Below are positions 9,790 through 18,795 of a stretch of 64,000 bases of DNA, piece by piece. The notes beneath the pieces are model-generated. The model had not been told where the DNA came from. It ran no database searches and worked only from the letters and a program-made list of their open reading frames with translations. The translations under genes and the position numbers were made by a program. The stretch lies in NCBI GenBank assembly GCA_904420095.1, contig CAJFUB010000039.1, positions 1 to 64,000 of the forward strand. Direction: 5' to 3'. Numbering within the stretch: the first letter of the stretch is position 1; each line of letters opens with the position of its first letter. The DNA is from an uncultured Clostridia bacterium. GTDB taxonomy: Bacteria > Bacillota > Clostridia > UBA1212 > UBA1255.

Positions 9790-12021
9790 ATGGATACGAG
9801 AAGAAACAAAAGAAAAAAACACAAGCTGCATAAAGATTTGAAGCGTTTTTCCGTGCTGCTGGCCGGTTTCGTTCCTTTTATCTGTTATTTGATCGTCCTG
9901 ATGCAGGGAATCTCATTGATCGCCGATGGAAAGACGGGACTTGCTTTTGTCAATACAGAATCGACAGGGCTTGCAGTCCGGGCGTATGCCGGAACCGACA
10001 GTATGCTGCTGGATCGATTGCCAAAAGATTCTCAGATTCTGGTTACGGGATCCGCAGTAGACGGCTCAGGCGCTGTCTGGTACGAAATAAAATATCTGAG
10101 AGGCGCCGACACCTGGCGTACCGGTTACGTCCATTCTTCTTATATCGTATTTTACAATGATATCGCGCCGGTCGGAGAAGATCCGGATTTTGAAAAATAT
10201 CTGGAGGAACAAAATTTCCCGGAAAGCTACAAGGCTCCGCTTCGCGTCCTTCACAAGGAGCACCCCACATGGGTTTTCAAGGCCCAGATGATCGATCTGG
10301 ACTGGAGTACGGCGCTTTACGAGGAAAGCAAGGTCGGCGTAAATATGATTCATCCTTATTACGCCGCGTCATGGCGTTCCATGGAGGAGGGCGCTTACGA
10401 CTGGGAAAACGGCAGATGGATTGAATTGGATACGGGCTGCTACGGCGCTTCGGCTACCATCACCGCTTATTTTCTTGATCCCCGGAACGGGCTCTGCGAC
10501 GACACCAGAATTTTTCAGTTTGAAGATTTATCGTATCTCCCCGATTCCCACAGCGCTGAAAATACATATAATATTGTAAAAGGCACTTTTCTGGCGGGCG
10601 AATACGAATTTCAGACCGTTCGGGATGACGGCTTATACCCGTCCTACGGAATTGTGGAGGGATCGCAGCAGGAGGACGGCACCGTAACATACCGGTTTTC
10701 TTATGTAGACACGATCATGCAGGCGGCAGAGTACGCGAAGGTCAGCCCCTATCATCTTGCCTCCCGCATCCGTCAGGAAATGGGCGTCAACGGCTCGGAG
10801 CTGGCAAAGGGAACGTATCCCGGATATGAAGGATACTTTAATTTTTTCAATATCGGGGCCTATGCGCACAGCGGCAGACCGGCAAGGGAAAACGGAGCGA
10901 TTTATGCAAAGCAGGAGGGCTCCTATCTGCGGCCGTGGACCAACCCGTACAAAGCGATTCTCGGGGGCGCGGATTTTGTCGGGAGCAGTTATATACAAAG
11001 AGAACAGAATACGCTGTATCTCCAGAAATTTGACGTTACGGACGGTGGAAACGGCCGCTACAGCCATCAGTACATGTCCAACGTCAACGCGCCGAAGGAC
11101 GAAGCCTCCAGCCTGAAAAAGGCATACACCGATTCCGGCCTGATAGATACCTCTGTGTTTACGTTTGAGATCCCGGTATATCAGAACATGCCCGAGCTGG
11201 CTGCGGCGCAGCCGGCTTCCGACGATACGAATGCTACAAACAACAACTGGCTGTCCTCCATTACGGTCTCCGGGGGCACGTTTGAGAGCCAATTTTCCCG
11301 CACGCAATACGAATATACGGTTAATGTACCTGCGGATACCGCTTCCGTAACCATTGCGGCGACGCCGTGTGATTCCGGCGCCACGCTGCTCGGCACCGGA
11401 GAGCTTTCGCTGACGTCGGACACCACGCAGCATGTCATTACGGTTCTGGCGCCCAGCTTTGAGCCGAGAACTTATACGCTGTACATTGTAAGAAGCGGCA
11501 GCATTCCCTCCACGCCGTCAGCTCCATCGGAGACGCCGACGCCCACGCCCACTCCGACGCCCACTCCGACGCCGACACCAACGCCTACTCCCGATCCTGA
11601 CCCGGTCCTGCAGAGCGGCGTTTATGAGATCGGCACTTACATCACCGGCGTGGAACCGAATACAGATGTCGCCACCTTCCTGGGGAATTTTTCCGTACAA
11701 AACGGGACGATCCAGCTGATGACCTCCTCTGGCGCCGCCAAGGGCAGCGGGGCTGTTGGGACAGGCGATCTGCTGCAATTGTACAAGGGGAATGAAGTGA
11801 TGCAATCTTATTTTGTCGTCATTTACGGAGACGTCAACGGAGACGGCAGCATTTCCCTGACCGATATGGTAATGATCCAGAGGCAGCTGCTCCAGATCAA
11901 AATCTTAGAGGGGCCGTATTTTACCGCGATGGACACCAATCACGATCAGTCGTGTTCTCTGGCGGACATGGTAACGATTCAGCGCGACCTGCTGGGAATC
12001 GGTACCGTTCCGCAGCGCTGA
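9790..12021 (+). CDS. Membrane-anchored glucosaminidase with C-terminal dockerin
   Basis: Predicted cell-wall hydrolase of 743 residues. Order of parts: basic N-terminus and one membrane helix (about 24-46); an SH3-like segment (about 55-122); a glucosaminidase-type catalytic domain (about 155-460), with the probable catalytic Glu in SRIRQEMG (about residue 330) and the NFFNIGA motif; a cadherin-like beta-sandwich (about 487-570); a PTPTPTP linker (about 575-605); a small beta module typical before dockerins (about 606-680); and a type I dockerin with two calcium-loop repeats, DVNGDGSISLTD and DTNHDQSCSLAD. The next gene, 16 bp downstream, encodes a cohesin-like membrane protein, so the two probably bind. 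The GGAAAGG ribosome site is 5-10 nt from ATG. Family function is well grounded; the dockerin partner is inference. Confidence 0.85.
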   Translation: MDTRRNKRKKHKLHKDLKRFSVLLAGFVPFICYLIVLMQGISLIADGKTGLAFVNTESTGLAVRAYAGTDSMLLDRLPKDSQILVTGSAVDGSGAVWYEIKYLRGADTWRTGYVHSSYIVFYNDIAPVGEDPDFEKYLEEQNFPESYKAPLRVLHKEHPTWVFKAQMIDLDWSTALYEESKVGVNMIHPYYAASWRSMEEGAYDWENGRWIELDTGCYGASATITAYFLDPRNGLCDDTRIFQFEDLSYLPDSHSAENTYNIVKGTFLAGEYEFQTVRDDGLYPSYGIVEGSQQEDGTVTYRFSYVDTIMQAAEYAKVSPYHLASRIRQEMGVNGSELAKGTYPGYEGYFNFFNIGAYAHSGRPARENGAIYAKQEGSYLRPWTNPYKAILGGADFVGSSYIQREQNTLYLQKFDVTDGGNGRYSHQYMSNVNAPKDEASSLKKAYTDSGLIDTSVFTFEIPVYQNMPELAAAQPASDDTNATNNNWLSSITVSGGTFESQFSRTQYEYTVNVPADTASVTIAATPCDSGATLLGTGELSLTSDTTQHVITVLAPSFEPRTYTLYIVRSGSIPSTPSAPSETPTPTPTPTPTPTPTPTPTPDPDPVLQSGVYEIGTYITGVEPNTDVATFLGNFSVQNGTIQLMTSSGAAKGSGAVGTGDLLQLYKGNEVMQSYFVVIYGDVNGDGSISLTDMVMIQRQLLQIKILEGPYFTAMDTNHDQSCSLADMVTIQRDLLGIGTVPQR

Positions 12022-12037
12022 CAAGGAGTCAAAACAC

Positions 12038-13507
12038 ATGAAAAAAACAATTTTATCCTTAATCATTCTATTGGGACTTCTGCTTGCCTGCGGAGTACCC
12101 GCCGGAGCCGCATCCATGAGCGCATTTATCGATGCGGACTCTTATGCCGAGGTCGGCTCTGAATTTAAAGTTACCGTACGATTTGAATCGGATGCCGGCG
12201 CGATGGTGCGCGCGGTATTGCAGTATGACAGCTCTGTCGTTACGTTTCTGCGGACGTCCTCCTCCGATGCAAACGACGTAGGCGGAACAGTCAATATCGT
12301 CACTCTGTCGTTTCAGACGACGCATGAGATCGAATTATATTTTCAAATGAATCAGGAAGCTCCCGCCGTTTTTTCAACGCAGGTGCTGGAAAGCTCTACG
12401 GTCGATATGGCGTCGCTCGGAACGCCCTACGCCAGCCACACCGTAACAGGCTTTTACCCCACGCCGGAGCCCGTTACGCCGGCGCCGACACCCACGCCGA
12501 CGCCAACTCCGACTCCGTTTATACCGACTGTGGATCCAGAAGCGACGCCTTCCACCCCGCTGGAATTTATGGAAAACGGAGAAATGCGTTTTATTGCGGA
12601 TAATTTTTCCGAAGAGTCCGTGCCGATTCCAGAGGGCTTTGAAAAGGTGCAGTACAATTATAAGGGCAGTGAAATCTTCGTTTTAAAGAATACATATGAA
12701 GTAGTCATGGTTTATGCCACGAATATCATCGGAGAAGAAGGTCGTTTTTATATTTACAATGAAAGCAGAGACATTCTTACCCCTTATACGGAATTCGTAC
12801 TGGGTTCCAATATTTATACGTTTCTGATTCCTGCCGAAGCGCTGCCGGAGGGAGTTACGGAAACCTCCGTTTCAATCGGGGAATACGAAAGCGTAACCGC
12901 ATACGCCATTGCCAACCCGGATTATGCCGATTTCGTATTGGTCTATGCGTTTAATCAAACAAATGAGCCCGGCTTCTATCTGTATGATACCGCGGAAGGT
13001 ACGCTGCAGCGCTGCGTCGACGAAACCCTTCTGGGTGCTGCGGTCCCTTCCCCCACCGGAGCCGTGTCTCCCTCTCCGACACTGACGGTTTCGCCGGCAC
13101 GTACCCCTGTTCTGCAGAACACCTCTGAACGCGGCGGAAAACTGGATACCAATACGCTGATTCTGGTTGCGATCGGCATCTGCTTTGTCGCAGCGCTTGT
13201 CGCCGTGATTGTTATCCTCGTACGGAAGCGCCGGATCGAACAAAGCTACGAAGAAGAAAACGATGTAGAATTTCTGGAAGATATTATTCTGGAAAAATCT
13301 CTCAGTCAGAAGCAGACGCAGGAACGAGAGGAACCGGCCGCGGAACCGGAAAGCGCTCCGCTTTCCTCCGAATCGTCAGAAGAAGCGCAGCAAACGCAGC
13401 CGCAGAACGAGCCGGAACCGCAGGAAAACGAGAAAGAGCAGGAACGGAATTCCGACAAAGAGGATGACGATGATGTATTACAGCTCGGCAATCACTTCCC
13501 GCACTGA
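12038..13507 (+). CDS. Membrane-anchored cohesin-like surface protein
   Basis: Predicted bitopic surface protein of 489 residues. It has a signal peptide (about 1-25, with a possible lipobox-like LLAC); a first beta-domain (about 27-135) whose opening EVGSEFKVTVRF and LQYDSSVVTF resemble cohesin/Ig-like scaffoldin modules; a PTPTPTP linker; a second all-beta domain of unknown type (about 177-345); a Pro/Ser linker; one transmembrane helix (about 372-398); and a very acidic Glu/Gln-rich cytoplasmic tail of about 90 residues. It is co-transcribed with the dockerin-bearing glucosaminidase 16 bp upstream and probably anchors it. The final 30 bp overlap the convergent aroB 3' end. Cohesin assignment is moderate: the fold pattern fits but identity is low. 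Confidence 0.7.
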   Translation: MKKTILSLIILLGLLLACGVPAGAASMSAFIDADSYAEVGSEFKVTVRFESDAGAMVRAVLQYDSSVVTFLRTSSSDANDVGGTVNIVTLSFQTTHEIELYFQMNQEAPAVFSTQVLESSTVDMASLGTPYASHTVTGFYPTPEPVTPAPTPTPTPTPTPFIPTVDPEATPSTPLEFMENGEMRFIADNFSEESVPIPEGFEKVQYNYKGSEIFVLKNTYEVVMVYATNIIGEEGRFYIYNESRDILTPYTEFVLGSNIYTFLIPAEALPEGVTETSVSIGEYESVTAYAIANPDYADFVLVYAFNQTNEPGFYLYDTAEGTLQRCVDETLLGAAVPSPTGAVSPSPTLTVSPARTPVLQNTSERGGKLDTNTLILVAIGICFVAALVAVIVILVRKRRIEQSYEEENDVEFLEDIILEKSLSQKQTQEREEPAAEPESAPLSSESSEEAQQTQPQNEPEPQENEKEQERNSDKEDDDDVLQLGNHFPH

Positions 13508-14614
13508 ATCCTCCGGAATGTATCTTGAATATACGGCCGCTCCAGCACTGCTTCCGGCGGAAAATTCAACCATGCTCCCGATGCCCTTTTGAAACACGAA
13601 GCGCAGTCTGCCGCCTCTGACCTTTTTATCCGTATATAATTTTCGTATCAGGGCTTCCCTGTCGATCCATTCCGGGATCCGCACGGGAAGCTTTGCTTTT
13701 CTCAGAAGCGCCTCGACTCTTGCAACGTCCTCCTCCGAACAATACCCGAGATTTCGTCCGAGCCGGGCCTGCGCCGCAAGGCCAATGGAAACCGACTCGC
13801 CGTGAGAAAGACGGTAATCGCTGACCGTCTCGATTGCTCGTCCGACCGTATGTCCCAGGTTCAATATTTCACGCATCCCCTGCTCCGTCTCGTCGAGCAT
13901 AACGACACGGTACTTGATTTCACAGTTTTTCTCAGCGATCCGCCTGCAGACGGCGGGATCAAGAGAAAAGACCTTTTCAAGATTGGTTTCCAGATAAGAA
14001 AAGAAAGCGGCGTCCGCCATGCAGGCATGCTTGATCGTTTCCGCAAGACCGTCGGAAAGCTCTCCTTGGGAAAGCGTCTTCCACATTGCGATATCGATGT
14101 ACACCCGTTTTGGCTGATAGATCAGGCCGATCAGATTCGTAGCCGCGTCCGTGTCAACCGCCGTTTTCCCTCCGATCGAAGCGTCCGCGGCAGCCAGCAG
14201 CGTCGTCGCGTAATTCAGAAACGGGACGCCTCTTGCAAAGGTCCCGGCAACAAATCCCGCCAAGTCGGTAACGACGCCGCCGCCAAACGCAAGAATCAGC
14301 GTGTCTCTGCGATAGCCCCAGGAAATCAGCAGATCTTCAAGGTAAGCTTTTGTTTCCCGCGTTTTGCTCTTCTCGCCAGCAGGGAAAACAGCCGTGTTGA
14401 TTTTCAGCTCCGGCAGCGCGCTTTTCAGGCGGGATTCCAGCTCCGCTCCGTAATATGCGTACACATTGGAATCCGTTATGACCGCAATACTGCGCCCGTC
14501 GCTGCGTGCGAAGACGTCCAGATCCTCCTGCAGTCTGTCCTCCAGTCCGCTTCCGATCACGATATCATAAGAATGGTCCACCGTTTTTTTGAGGTCAACA
14601 TGAAACAATTCCAT
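13478..14614 (-). CDS. aroB: 3-dehydroquinate synthase
   Basis: Converts DAHP to 3-dehydroquinate in the shikimate pathway. It is 378 residues with the expected NAD-binding segment GGGVVTDLAGFVAGTFARG, the metal and active-site region TLLAAADASIGGKTAVD, and the LGHTVGRAIE and HGESVSIGL metal ligands. The extra C-terminal tail after the usual end (SAGAAVYSRY...) is slightly longer than average and overlaps the convergent cohesin-like gene by 30 bp. No other aro gene is nearby. GAGGAG lies 11 nt before ATG. Confidence 0.95.
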   Translation of the reverse strand: MELFHVDLKKTVDHSYDIVIGSGLEDRLQEDLDVFARSDGRSIAVITDSNVYAYYGAELESRLKSALPELKINTAVFPAGEKSKTRETKAYLEDLLISWGYRRDTLILAFGGGVVTDLAGFVAGTFARGVPFLNYATTLLAAADASIGGKTAVDTDAATNLIGLIYQPKRVYIDIAMWKTLSQGELSDGLAETIKHACMADAAFFSYLETNLEKVFSLDPAVCRRIAEKNCEIKYRVVMLDETEQGMREILNLGHTVGRAIETVSDYRLSHGESVSIGLAAQARLGRNLGYCSEEDVARVEALLRKAKLPVRIPEWIDREALIRKLYTDKKVRGGRLRFVFQKGIGSMVEFSAGSSAGAAVYSRYIPEDSVREVIAEL

Positions 14615-14739
14615 TGGGGATTGCGCTCCTCTCTATTTTTCGTGTTATTCTAACATAACTTTCCGGCGTTGACAAACCTTCCGTTTCTGCTAAAATAAGC
14701 GCGGATTTGATTCTGCTACTCAACAGGAGGATGCGAAGC

Positions 14740-15408
14740 ATGGAAGCGCGTTACTGCTATATTTTCGGCGCGGCCGAATTTGATGGGAATCTGAAATTCA
14801 AACCCGATCAGGACAGAGATTTTATCATCGCTGCGGACGCCGGGTATCGCCATTTACAGGCGCTCGGAATCCCCCCTGATATGCTGATCGGCGATTTCGA
14901 TTCGCTCGGAGAAGTTCCAAAAGGCGTAGAGCTGCTGCGCTTTCCCGTCATGAAAGACGATACCGACCTTATGCTTGCGGTAAAATACGGTTTTGCGCAT
15001 GGCTACAGCCAATTCATCATTTACGGCGGCATGGGAGGGCGGCTGGATTTTACGCTTGCAAACTTTCAAATTTTATCCGGTATCGTCAACAATGGCGGAA
15101 GCGCCTATTTGATCGGCTGCGGTTCCATGACTACCGCTGTGCGGGACGCTTCCCTGCTGTTCGATGCATCCTTCCGCGGGAGAATTTCCATTTTCTGCAG
15201 CGGGGAACGGGCCTGTGACGTCACGCTGCGCGGTCTGAAATATCCTCTGGAGCAGGCCGTGTTAAAATATGACGAGCCGCTTGGAATCAGCAATGAATTT
15301 ATCGGAGAGAACGGCTTGATTTCCGTTGGAAACGGGATGCTCATCGTGATTTACGATGATGCGAATCCCATGATGACGCTCTCTAAAAATAACCCGGTGC
15401 GGCGTTGA
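14740..15408 (+). CDS. thiN: Thiamine pyrophosphokinase
   Basis: Transfers pyrophosphate from ATP to thiamine, giving TPP. It is 222 residues from ATG 14740, which sits 9 nt after AGGAGG; ATG 14731 and TTG 14707 in the same frame are too close to, or ahead of, that site. Conserved TPK motifs: AADAGYRHL, IGDFDSLG, KDDTDLMLAV and GGMGGRLDFTLAN, then a C-terminal beta-sandwich with LRGLKYPLE. It is divergent from aroB, with 125 bp between the start codons. Its stop codon overlaps the -35 box of the rubrerythrin promoter. Confidence 0.93.
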   Translation: MEARYCYIFGAAEFDGNLKFKPDQDRDFIIAADAGYRHLQALGIPPDMLIGDFDSLGEVPKGVELLRFPVMKDDTDLMLAVKYGFAHGYSQFIIYGGMGGRLDFTLANFQILSGIVNNGGSAYLIGCGSMTTAVRDASLLFDASFRGRISIFCSGERACDVTLRGLKYPLEQAVLKYDEPLGISNEFIGENGLISVGNGMLIVIYDDANPMMTLSKNNPVRR

Positions 15409-15433
15409 CTTTTCCTATGGGCACGGGTATAAT
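15405..15433 (+). promoter_or_regulatory. Promoter of rubrerythrin gene
   Basis: TTGACT (15405-15410), 17-bp spacer, TATAAT (15428-15433). The -35 box overlaps the thiN stop codon. No PerR-type palindrome is evident to me in the short leader. Confidence 0.82.
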
Positions 15434-15471
15434 ATCAGTAATAAATCTTATTTTTAAGGAGTGTGTTCGTT

Positions 15472-16008
15472 ATGAATTTAAAAGGATCCAAAACCGAGAA
15501 AAACCTTGCGGCAGCTTTTGCCGGCGAGTCGCAGGCGCGGAATAAATATACGTATTTTGCTTCGAAGGCCAAGAAGGATGGCTTTGAGCAGATCGCCGAA
15601 ATTTTTACGGAAACGGCCAACAATGAAAAGGAGCATGCCAAAATCTGGTACAAGCTTCTGGCCGGCGGAATCGGAACCACGGCGGAGAATCTGCTTTCCG
15701 CTGCCGAAGGGGAAAATTACGAATGGACCGATATGTATGCACAATTTGCCAGGGAGGCCAGAGAAGAAGGCTTCGACGATATCGCGTTTCTGTTTGAGTC
15801 TGTCGGCGCCATTGAGAAAACACACGAGGAACGCTTTCGCAAGCTCCTGGACAACGTGAACGGTGAACTCGTCTTCTCCCGTGACAACGACATGATTTGG
15901 GAATGCGGAAACTGCGGGCATATCCATTTCGGAAAGAAAGCGCCGGAGTTTTGCCCTGTCTGTAAGCATCCGCAGTCTTATTTCAAAATCAAAGCGCAGA
16001 ATTATTGA
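15472..16008 (+). CDS. rbr: Rubrerythrin
   Basis: Non-haem di-iron peroxidase that reduces hydrogen peroxide in anaerobes, cytoplasmic. The ferritin-like four-helix domain (about 1-135) carries the diiron Glu/His ligands in [29 protein letters not shown] and EKTHEERF. The C-terminal rubredoxin domain has CGNCG and CPVCKHP for the FeS4 site. It is 178 residues from ATG 15472; an in-frame GTG at 15463 lies too close to AAGGAG. It is monocistronic, with its own promoter and terminator. Confidence 0.96.
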   Translation: MNLKGSKTEKNLAAAFAGESQARNKYTYFASKAKKDGFEQIAEIFTETANNEKEHAKIWYKLLAGGIGTTAENLLSAAEGENYEWTDMYAQFAREAREEGFDDIAFLFESVGAIEKTHEERFRKLLDNVNGELVFSRDNDMIWECGNCGHIHFGKKAPEFCPVCKHPQSYFKIKAQNY

Positions 16009-16034
16009 TCGCATAAAAGCTGCCAAGCAGCTTC

Positions 16035-16063
16035 ATCCCCCGAATCCTCTCGGGGGATTTTTT
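16035..16063 (+). terminator. Terminator after rubrerythrin
   Basis: A 9-bp stem (ATCCCCCGA pairing TCGGGGGAT, 16035-16058) with a 6-nt loop and six T. Strong rho-independent terminator. Confidence 0.9.
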
Positions 16064-16069
16064 GTTTTT

Positions 16070-16319
16070 CTGTCCCATGACAGAACGGTTTCAGGTCCGC
16101 GAGGGCTGTTGGGACAGGGACAACGCATGGAGGACGATCTCTGCCTATCCTTTGATTGGAAATCTCTTCTTGCACGATTCCATAGAGCGTCCCTAATTTT
16201 TAAATTGTAAAAAGCGGCTAAATAGGACGACTACGAATTGAATTTTTTGATTTTTAACGGTAAGCATAATCCCACTATTCTTTAAAACAGAGGAAACGGT
16301 CTTCCGTCCCGTTTCCTCT
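16070..16319. repeat. Intergenic inverted repeats between rbr and pyr operon
   Basis: The 454-bp gap between rbr and pyrC holds no credible gene. It contains CTGTCCCA (16070-16077) matched by TGGGACAG (16110-16117), and a separate perfect 11-bp inverted repeat AGAGGAAACGG/CCGTTTCCTCT (16289-16299 and 16309-16319, 9-nt loop) without a good T-tract on either strand. These could be remnants of small mobile or REP-like elements; I cannot assign a family. Confidence 0.45.
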
Positions 16320-16399
16320 ATTAGATTAGAAACAGTATATCGCTTATTGCGACATGATCAATTTTGTTTACAGACATAAATAATTCACATTCCCCGGAA

Positions 16400-16428
16400 T
16401 TGACAATTTAGGGAATTACAGATATAAT
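16400..16428 (+). promoter_or_regulatory. Consensus promoter of pyr operon
   Basis: TTGACA (16400-16405), 17-bp spacer, TATAAT (16423-16428): perfect consensus. Transcription should start near 16435, leaving only about 28 nt of leader before pyrC, too short for a PyrR-type attenuator. Confidence 0.9.
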
Positions 16429-16462
16429 GAAGAATTGAAAATCAAACAAGGAGGAGCGCCGA

Positions 16463-17704
16463 ATGGGGATGCTTCGAAGACATGCAAATGTCTACGAAAA
16501 CGGCAGGTTCGCCGTGAAAGAAATTTTCATAACGGAAAACGACCGCGGCGGCAAGGGCGGACTGTTTTCTTTATTTCCCTCGGACGAGTTCTTTTCTTTA
16601 CAATCTACGGATCATTATTTTTATTCGGCCGACAGAAGCAAAACAGATCCCTTTCGTGAATTATTTATTTTACCCGGTTTCGTTGATGTACATGTTCATC
16701 TCAGAGAACCGGGTTTTTCATATAAAGAAACGATCGAATCCGGAACGGAGGCGGCCGCGGCCGGCGGATTTACCGCCGTATGCAGTATGCCGAATCTTGA
16801 TCCCCCGCCGGACTGTATCGCCGGCTTGAAGCGGCAGACCGAAATCATAGAAAAAACGGCAAAGGTTCCTGTTTATCCCTACGGCTGTATTACAAAGGGT
16901 TCCCGCGGAAACGAGCTTGCCGACTTAGATGCACTCGCGGAAAACGTAATCGCTTTTACAGACGATGGAAAGGGCGTGCAAAGTGAGGACATGATGCGCG
17001 CCGCCATGCGGAAGGCGGCCTCCCTTAACAAAATCATCGCTGCCCATTGCGAAGACGAACGCCGCGGCAGCACCCCGGAAAGCGAGTACCTGCAGCTCAA
17101 GAGAGATCTGGCCCTCGTAAACGAAACCGGCTGTCAATATCACATGTGCCACGCTTCGACCAAAGAGAGCGTCCGGCTCATCCGGGAGGCAAAAAAAGCC
17201 GGATTGCCTGTCAGCGCAGAAACCGCTCCGCACTATTTGCTTTTTACAGAGAAAGACGTCCGGGACAGCGGGGATTATAAAATGAATCCGCCGATCCGCG
17301 GCGAGGCCGATCGGGACGCGCTGATCGAGGCCGTCTGCGACGGCACGATCGATGTGATCGCCACCGATCACGCGCCGCATTCTTACGAGGAAAAAAGCGG
17401 AGGCTTTCAAAAAAGCCTGAACGGAATTGTCGGACTCGAAACTGCATTTGCGTTAATCTATACGAATTTTGTGAAAAAGGGAATTTTCCCGATGGAGCGC
17501 CTTGCGGAGCTGATGATCGACCGTCCGCGCAAAATTTTCGGAATTCCCGCAAAACCGGGAGACGGAATCATAGCAGATACCGGCGAACGTTTCACCGTAA
17601 ACAGGAAGGAATTCCGTTCCAAGGGAAAAAGCATGCCCTACGAAGGAATGGAGCTTTACGGGAAATGTCTTGCAACAATGATAAACGGGAGGATCGTACG
17701 ATGA
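16463..17704 (+). CDS. pyrC: Dihydroorotase
   Basis: Cyclises carbamoyl aspartate to dihydroorotate. It is 413 residues in the amidohydrolase fold, with zinc ligands in DVHVHLREPG, the PNLDPPPD substrate region, AHCEDE, HMCHAST and the catalytic TDHAPH. It is a class I (long) dihydroorotase. Strong AAGGAGGAG ribosome site. First gene of the nine-gene pyr operon; its TGA overlaps the carA ATG in ATGA, implying translational coupling. Confidence 0.95.
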   Translation: MGMLRRHANVYENGRFAVKEIFITENDRGGKGGLFSLFPSDEFFSLQSTDHYFYSADRSKTDPFRELFILPGFVDVHVHLREPGFSYKETIESGTEAAAAGGFTAVCSMPNLDPPPDCIAGLKRQTEIIEKTAKVPVYPYGCITKGSRGNELADLDALAENVIAFTDDGKGVQSEDMMRAAMRKAASLNKIIAAHCEDERRGSTPESEYLQLKRDLALVNETGCQYHMCHASTKESVRLIREAKKAGLPVSAETAPHYLLFTEKDVRDSGDYKMNPPIRGEADRDALIEAVCDGTIDVIATDHAPHSYEEKSGGFQKSLNGIVGLETAFALIYTNFVKKGIFPMERLAELMIDRPRKIFGIPAKPGDGIIADTGERFTVNRKEFRSKGKSMPYEGMELYGKCLATMINGRIVR

Positions 17705-18795
17705 ACGACAACAGAAAAATCGTACTGCAGGACGGCAGAGAGCTGTACGGGAAAAGCTTCGGAGCGGAACGGGACACCGTCTGCGAGCTTGTATTCAACA
17801 CCTCAATGGTAGGATATCAGGAGATCGTTTCCGATCCGTCCTATACGGATCAGCTCGTTGTGATGACATATCCGGTGATTGGAAATTACGGCATCACGGA
17901 TGAGGATTACGAGACGAAGATCCCGACCATCGGAGGCCTTGCGGTGCGGGATTACAATGATATTCCGAGTAATTTCAGATACACAGAAACGCTGTCCGAA
18001 ATTCTGAACGAATATAATATTCCGGCAATCAGCGGAATCGACACTAGGATGCTGACCAGGATTATCCGCGACGAAGGCAGCCAGAGAGCGTTCCTGACGG
18101 CGGCGGAATGTCCTCTGGAAGAAGCGCTTGCCGTTCTCCGGGCGGACAGGCCGAGGACGGATGCCGTCTCTCGCGTAAGCTGTAAGAAAAAATGGTATTC
18201 CAGAACGGCAAACCCGCGTTACAACGTCGTTGCCATCGACTGCGGCATCAAGCATAATATCATCCGTCATCTCAACAGGCGCGGCTGCAACGTGACGATC
18301 GTGCCGTACGATACAAGACCGGAAGAAATCCTGGCGCTGCGCCCGGACGGGCTTTTCATTTCGAACGGTCCCGGGAATCCGGAAGACGCCGCGCCCGTAA
18401 TTCATACGGTCAAAATTTTGAAGGGCCGTCTTCCCATCTTCGGAATCTGTCTCGGCCATCAGATCATCGCGCTCGCTTACGGAGCCAAAACGTATAAAAT
18501 GAAATTCGGCCACAGGGGCGGAAATCACCCCGTCAAAAATCTGCTTACGGATAAAATCGAAATTACAAGCCAAAACCACAGCTACGCCGTACTGGCCTCC
18601 TCGATAGAGGGAACGGGACTGAAAATCACCCATATCAATCTGCTGGATCACACCGTGGAAGGCCTTTCCGACGAAACAAGCAGGCTGTTCAGCGTGCAGT
18701 ATCATCCGGAAAGCGCGCCCGGGCCGCAGGACAGCACGTATTTGTTCGGAACATTCATTGAAATGCTGGAAACGGAGGTCAGAAGCCATGCCTAA
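17701..18795 (+). CDS. carA: Carbamoyl-phosphate synthase, small (glutaminase) subunit
   Basis: Hydrolyses glutamine and passes ammonia to CarB. It is 364 residues from ATG 17701. The N-terminal domain (about 1-170) is followed by a class I glutamine amidotransferase domain with the nucleophile in FGICLGHQ and the His/Glu pair in [10 protein letters not shown]. Upstream in-frame codons lie inside pyrC. It overlaps pyrC by 4 bp and carB by 8 bp. As this is the only carAB in view and lies inside pyr, it probably serves pyrimidine synthesis first. Confidence 0.96.
   Translation: MNDNRKIVLQDGRELYGKSFGAERDTVCELVFNTSMVGYQEIVSDPSYTDQLVVMTYPVIGNYGITDEDYETKIPTIGGLAVRDYNDIPSNFRYTETLSEILNEYNIPAISGIDTRMLTRIIRDEGSQRAFLTAAECPLEEALAVLRADRPRTDAVSRVSCKKKWYSRTANPRYNVVAIDCGIKHNIIRHLNRRGCNVTIVPYDTRPEEILALRPDGLFISNGPGNPEDAAPVIHTVKILKGRLPIFGICLGHQIIALAYGAKTYKMKFGHRGGNHPVKNLLTDKIEITSQNHSYAVLASSIEGTGLKITHINLLDHTVEGLSDETSRLFSVQYHPESAPGPQDSTYLFGTFIEMLETEVRSHA

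Noticed and set aside
10633-11433. 266-residue minus-strand ORF
   Set aside because: Antisense to the glucosaminidase gene; no motif and no ribosome site.
11530-11595. Tandem repeat of CCGACGCCCACT type as a mobile or VNTR element
   Set aside because: It encodes the in-frame PTPTP linker of a real protein; low-complexity coding sequence explains it.
16429-16462. PyrR attenuator in the pyr leader
   Set aside because: Leader is about 28 nt from the consensus promoter; no room for terminator and antiterminator.
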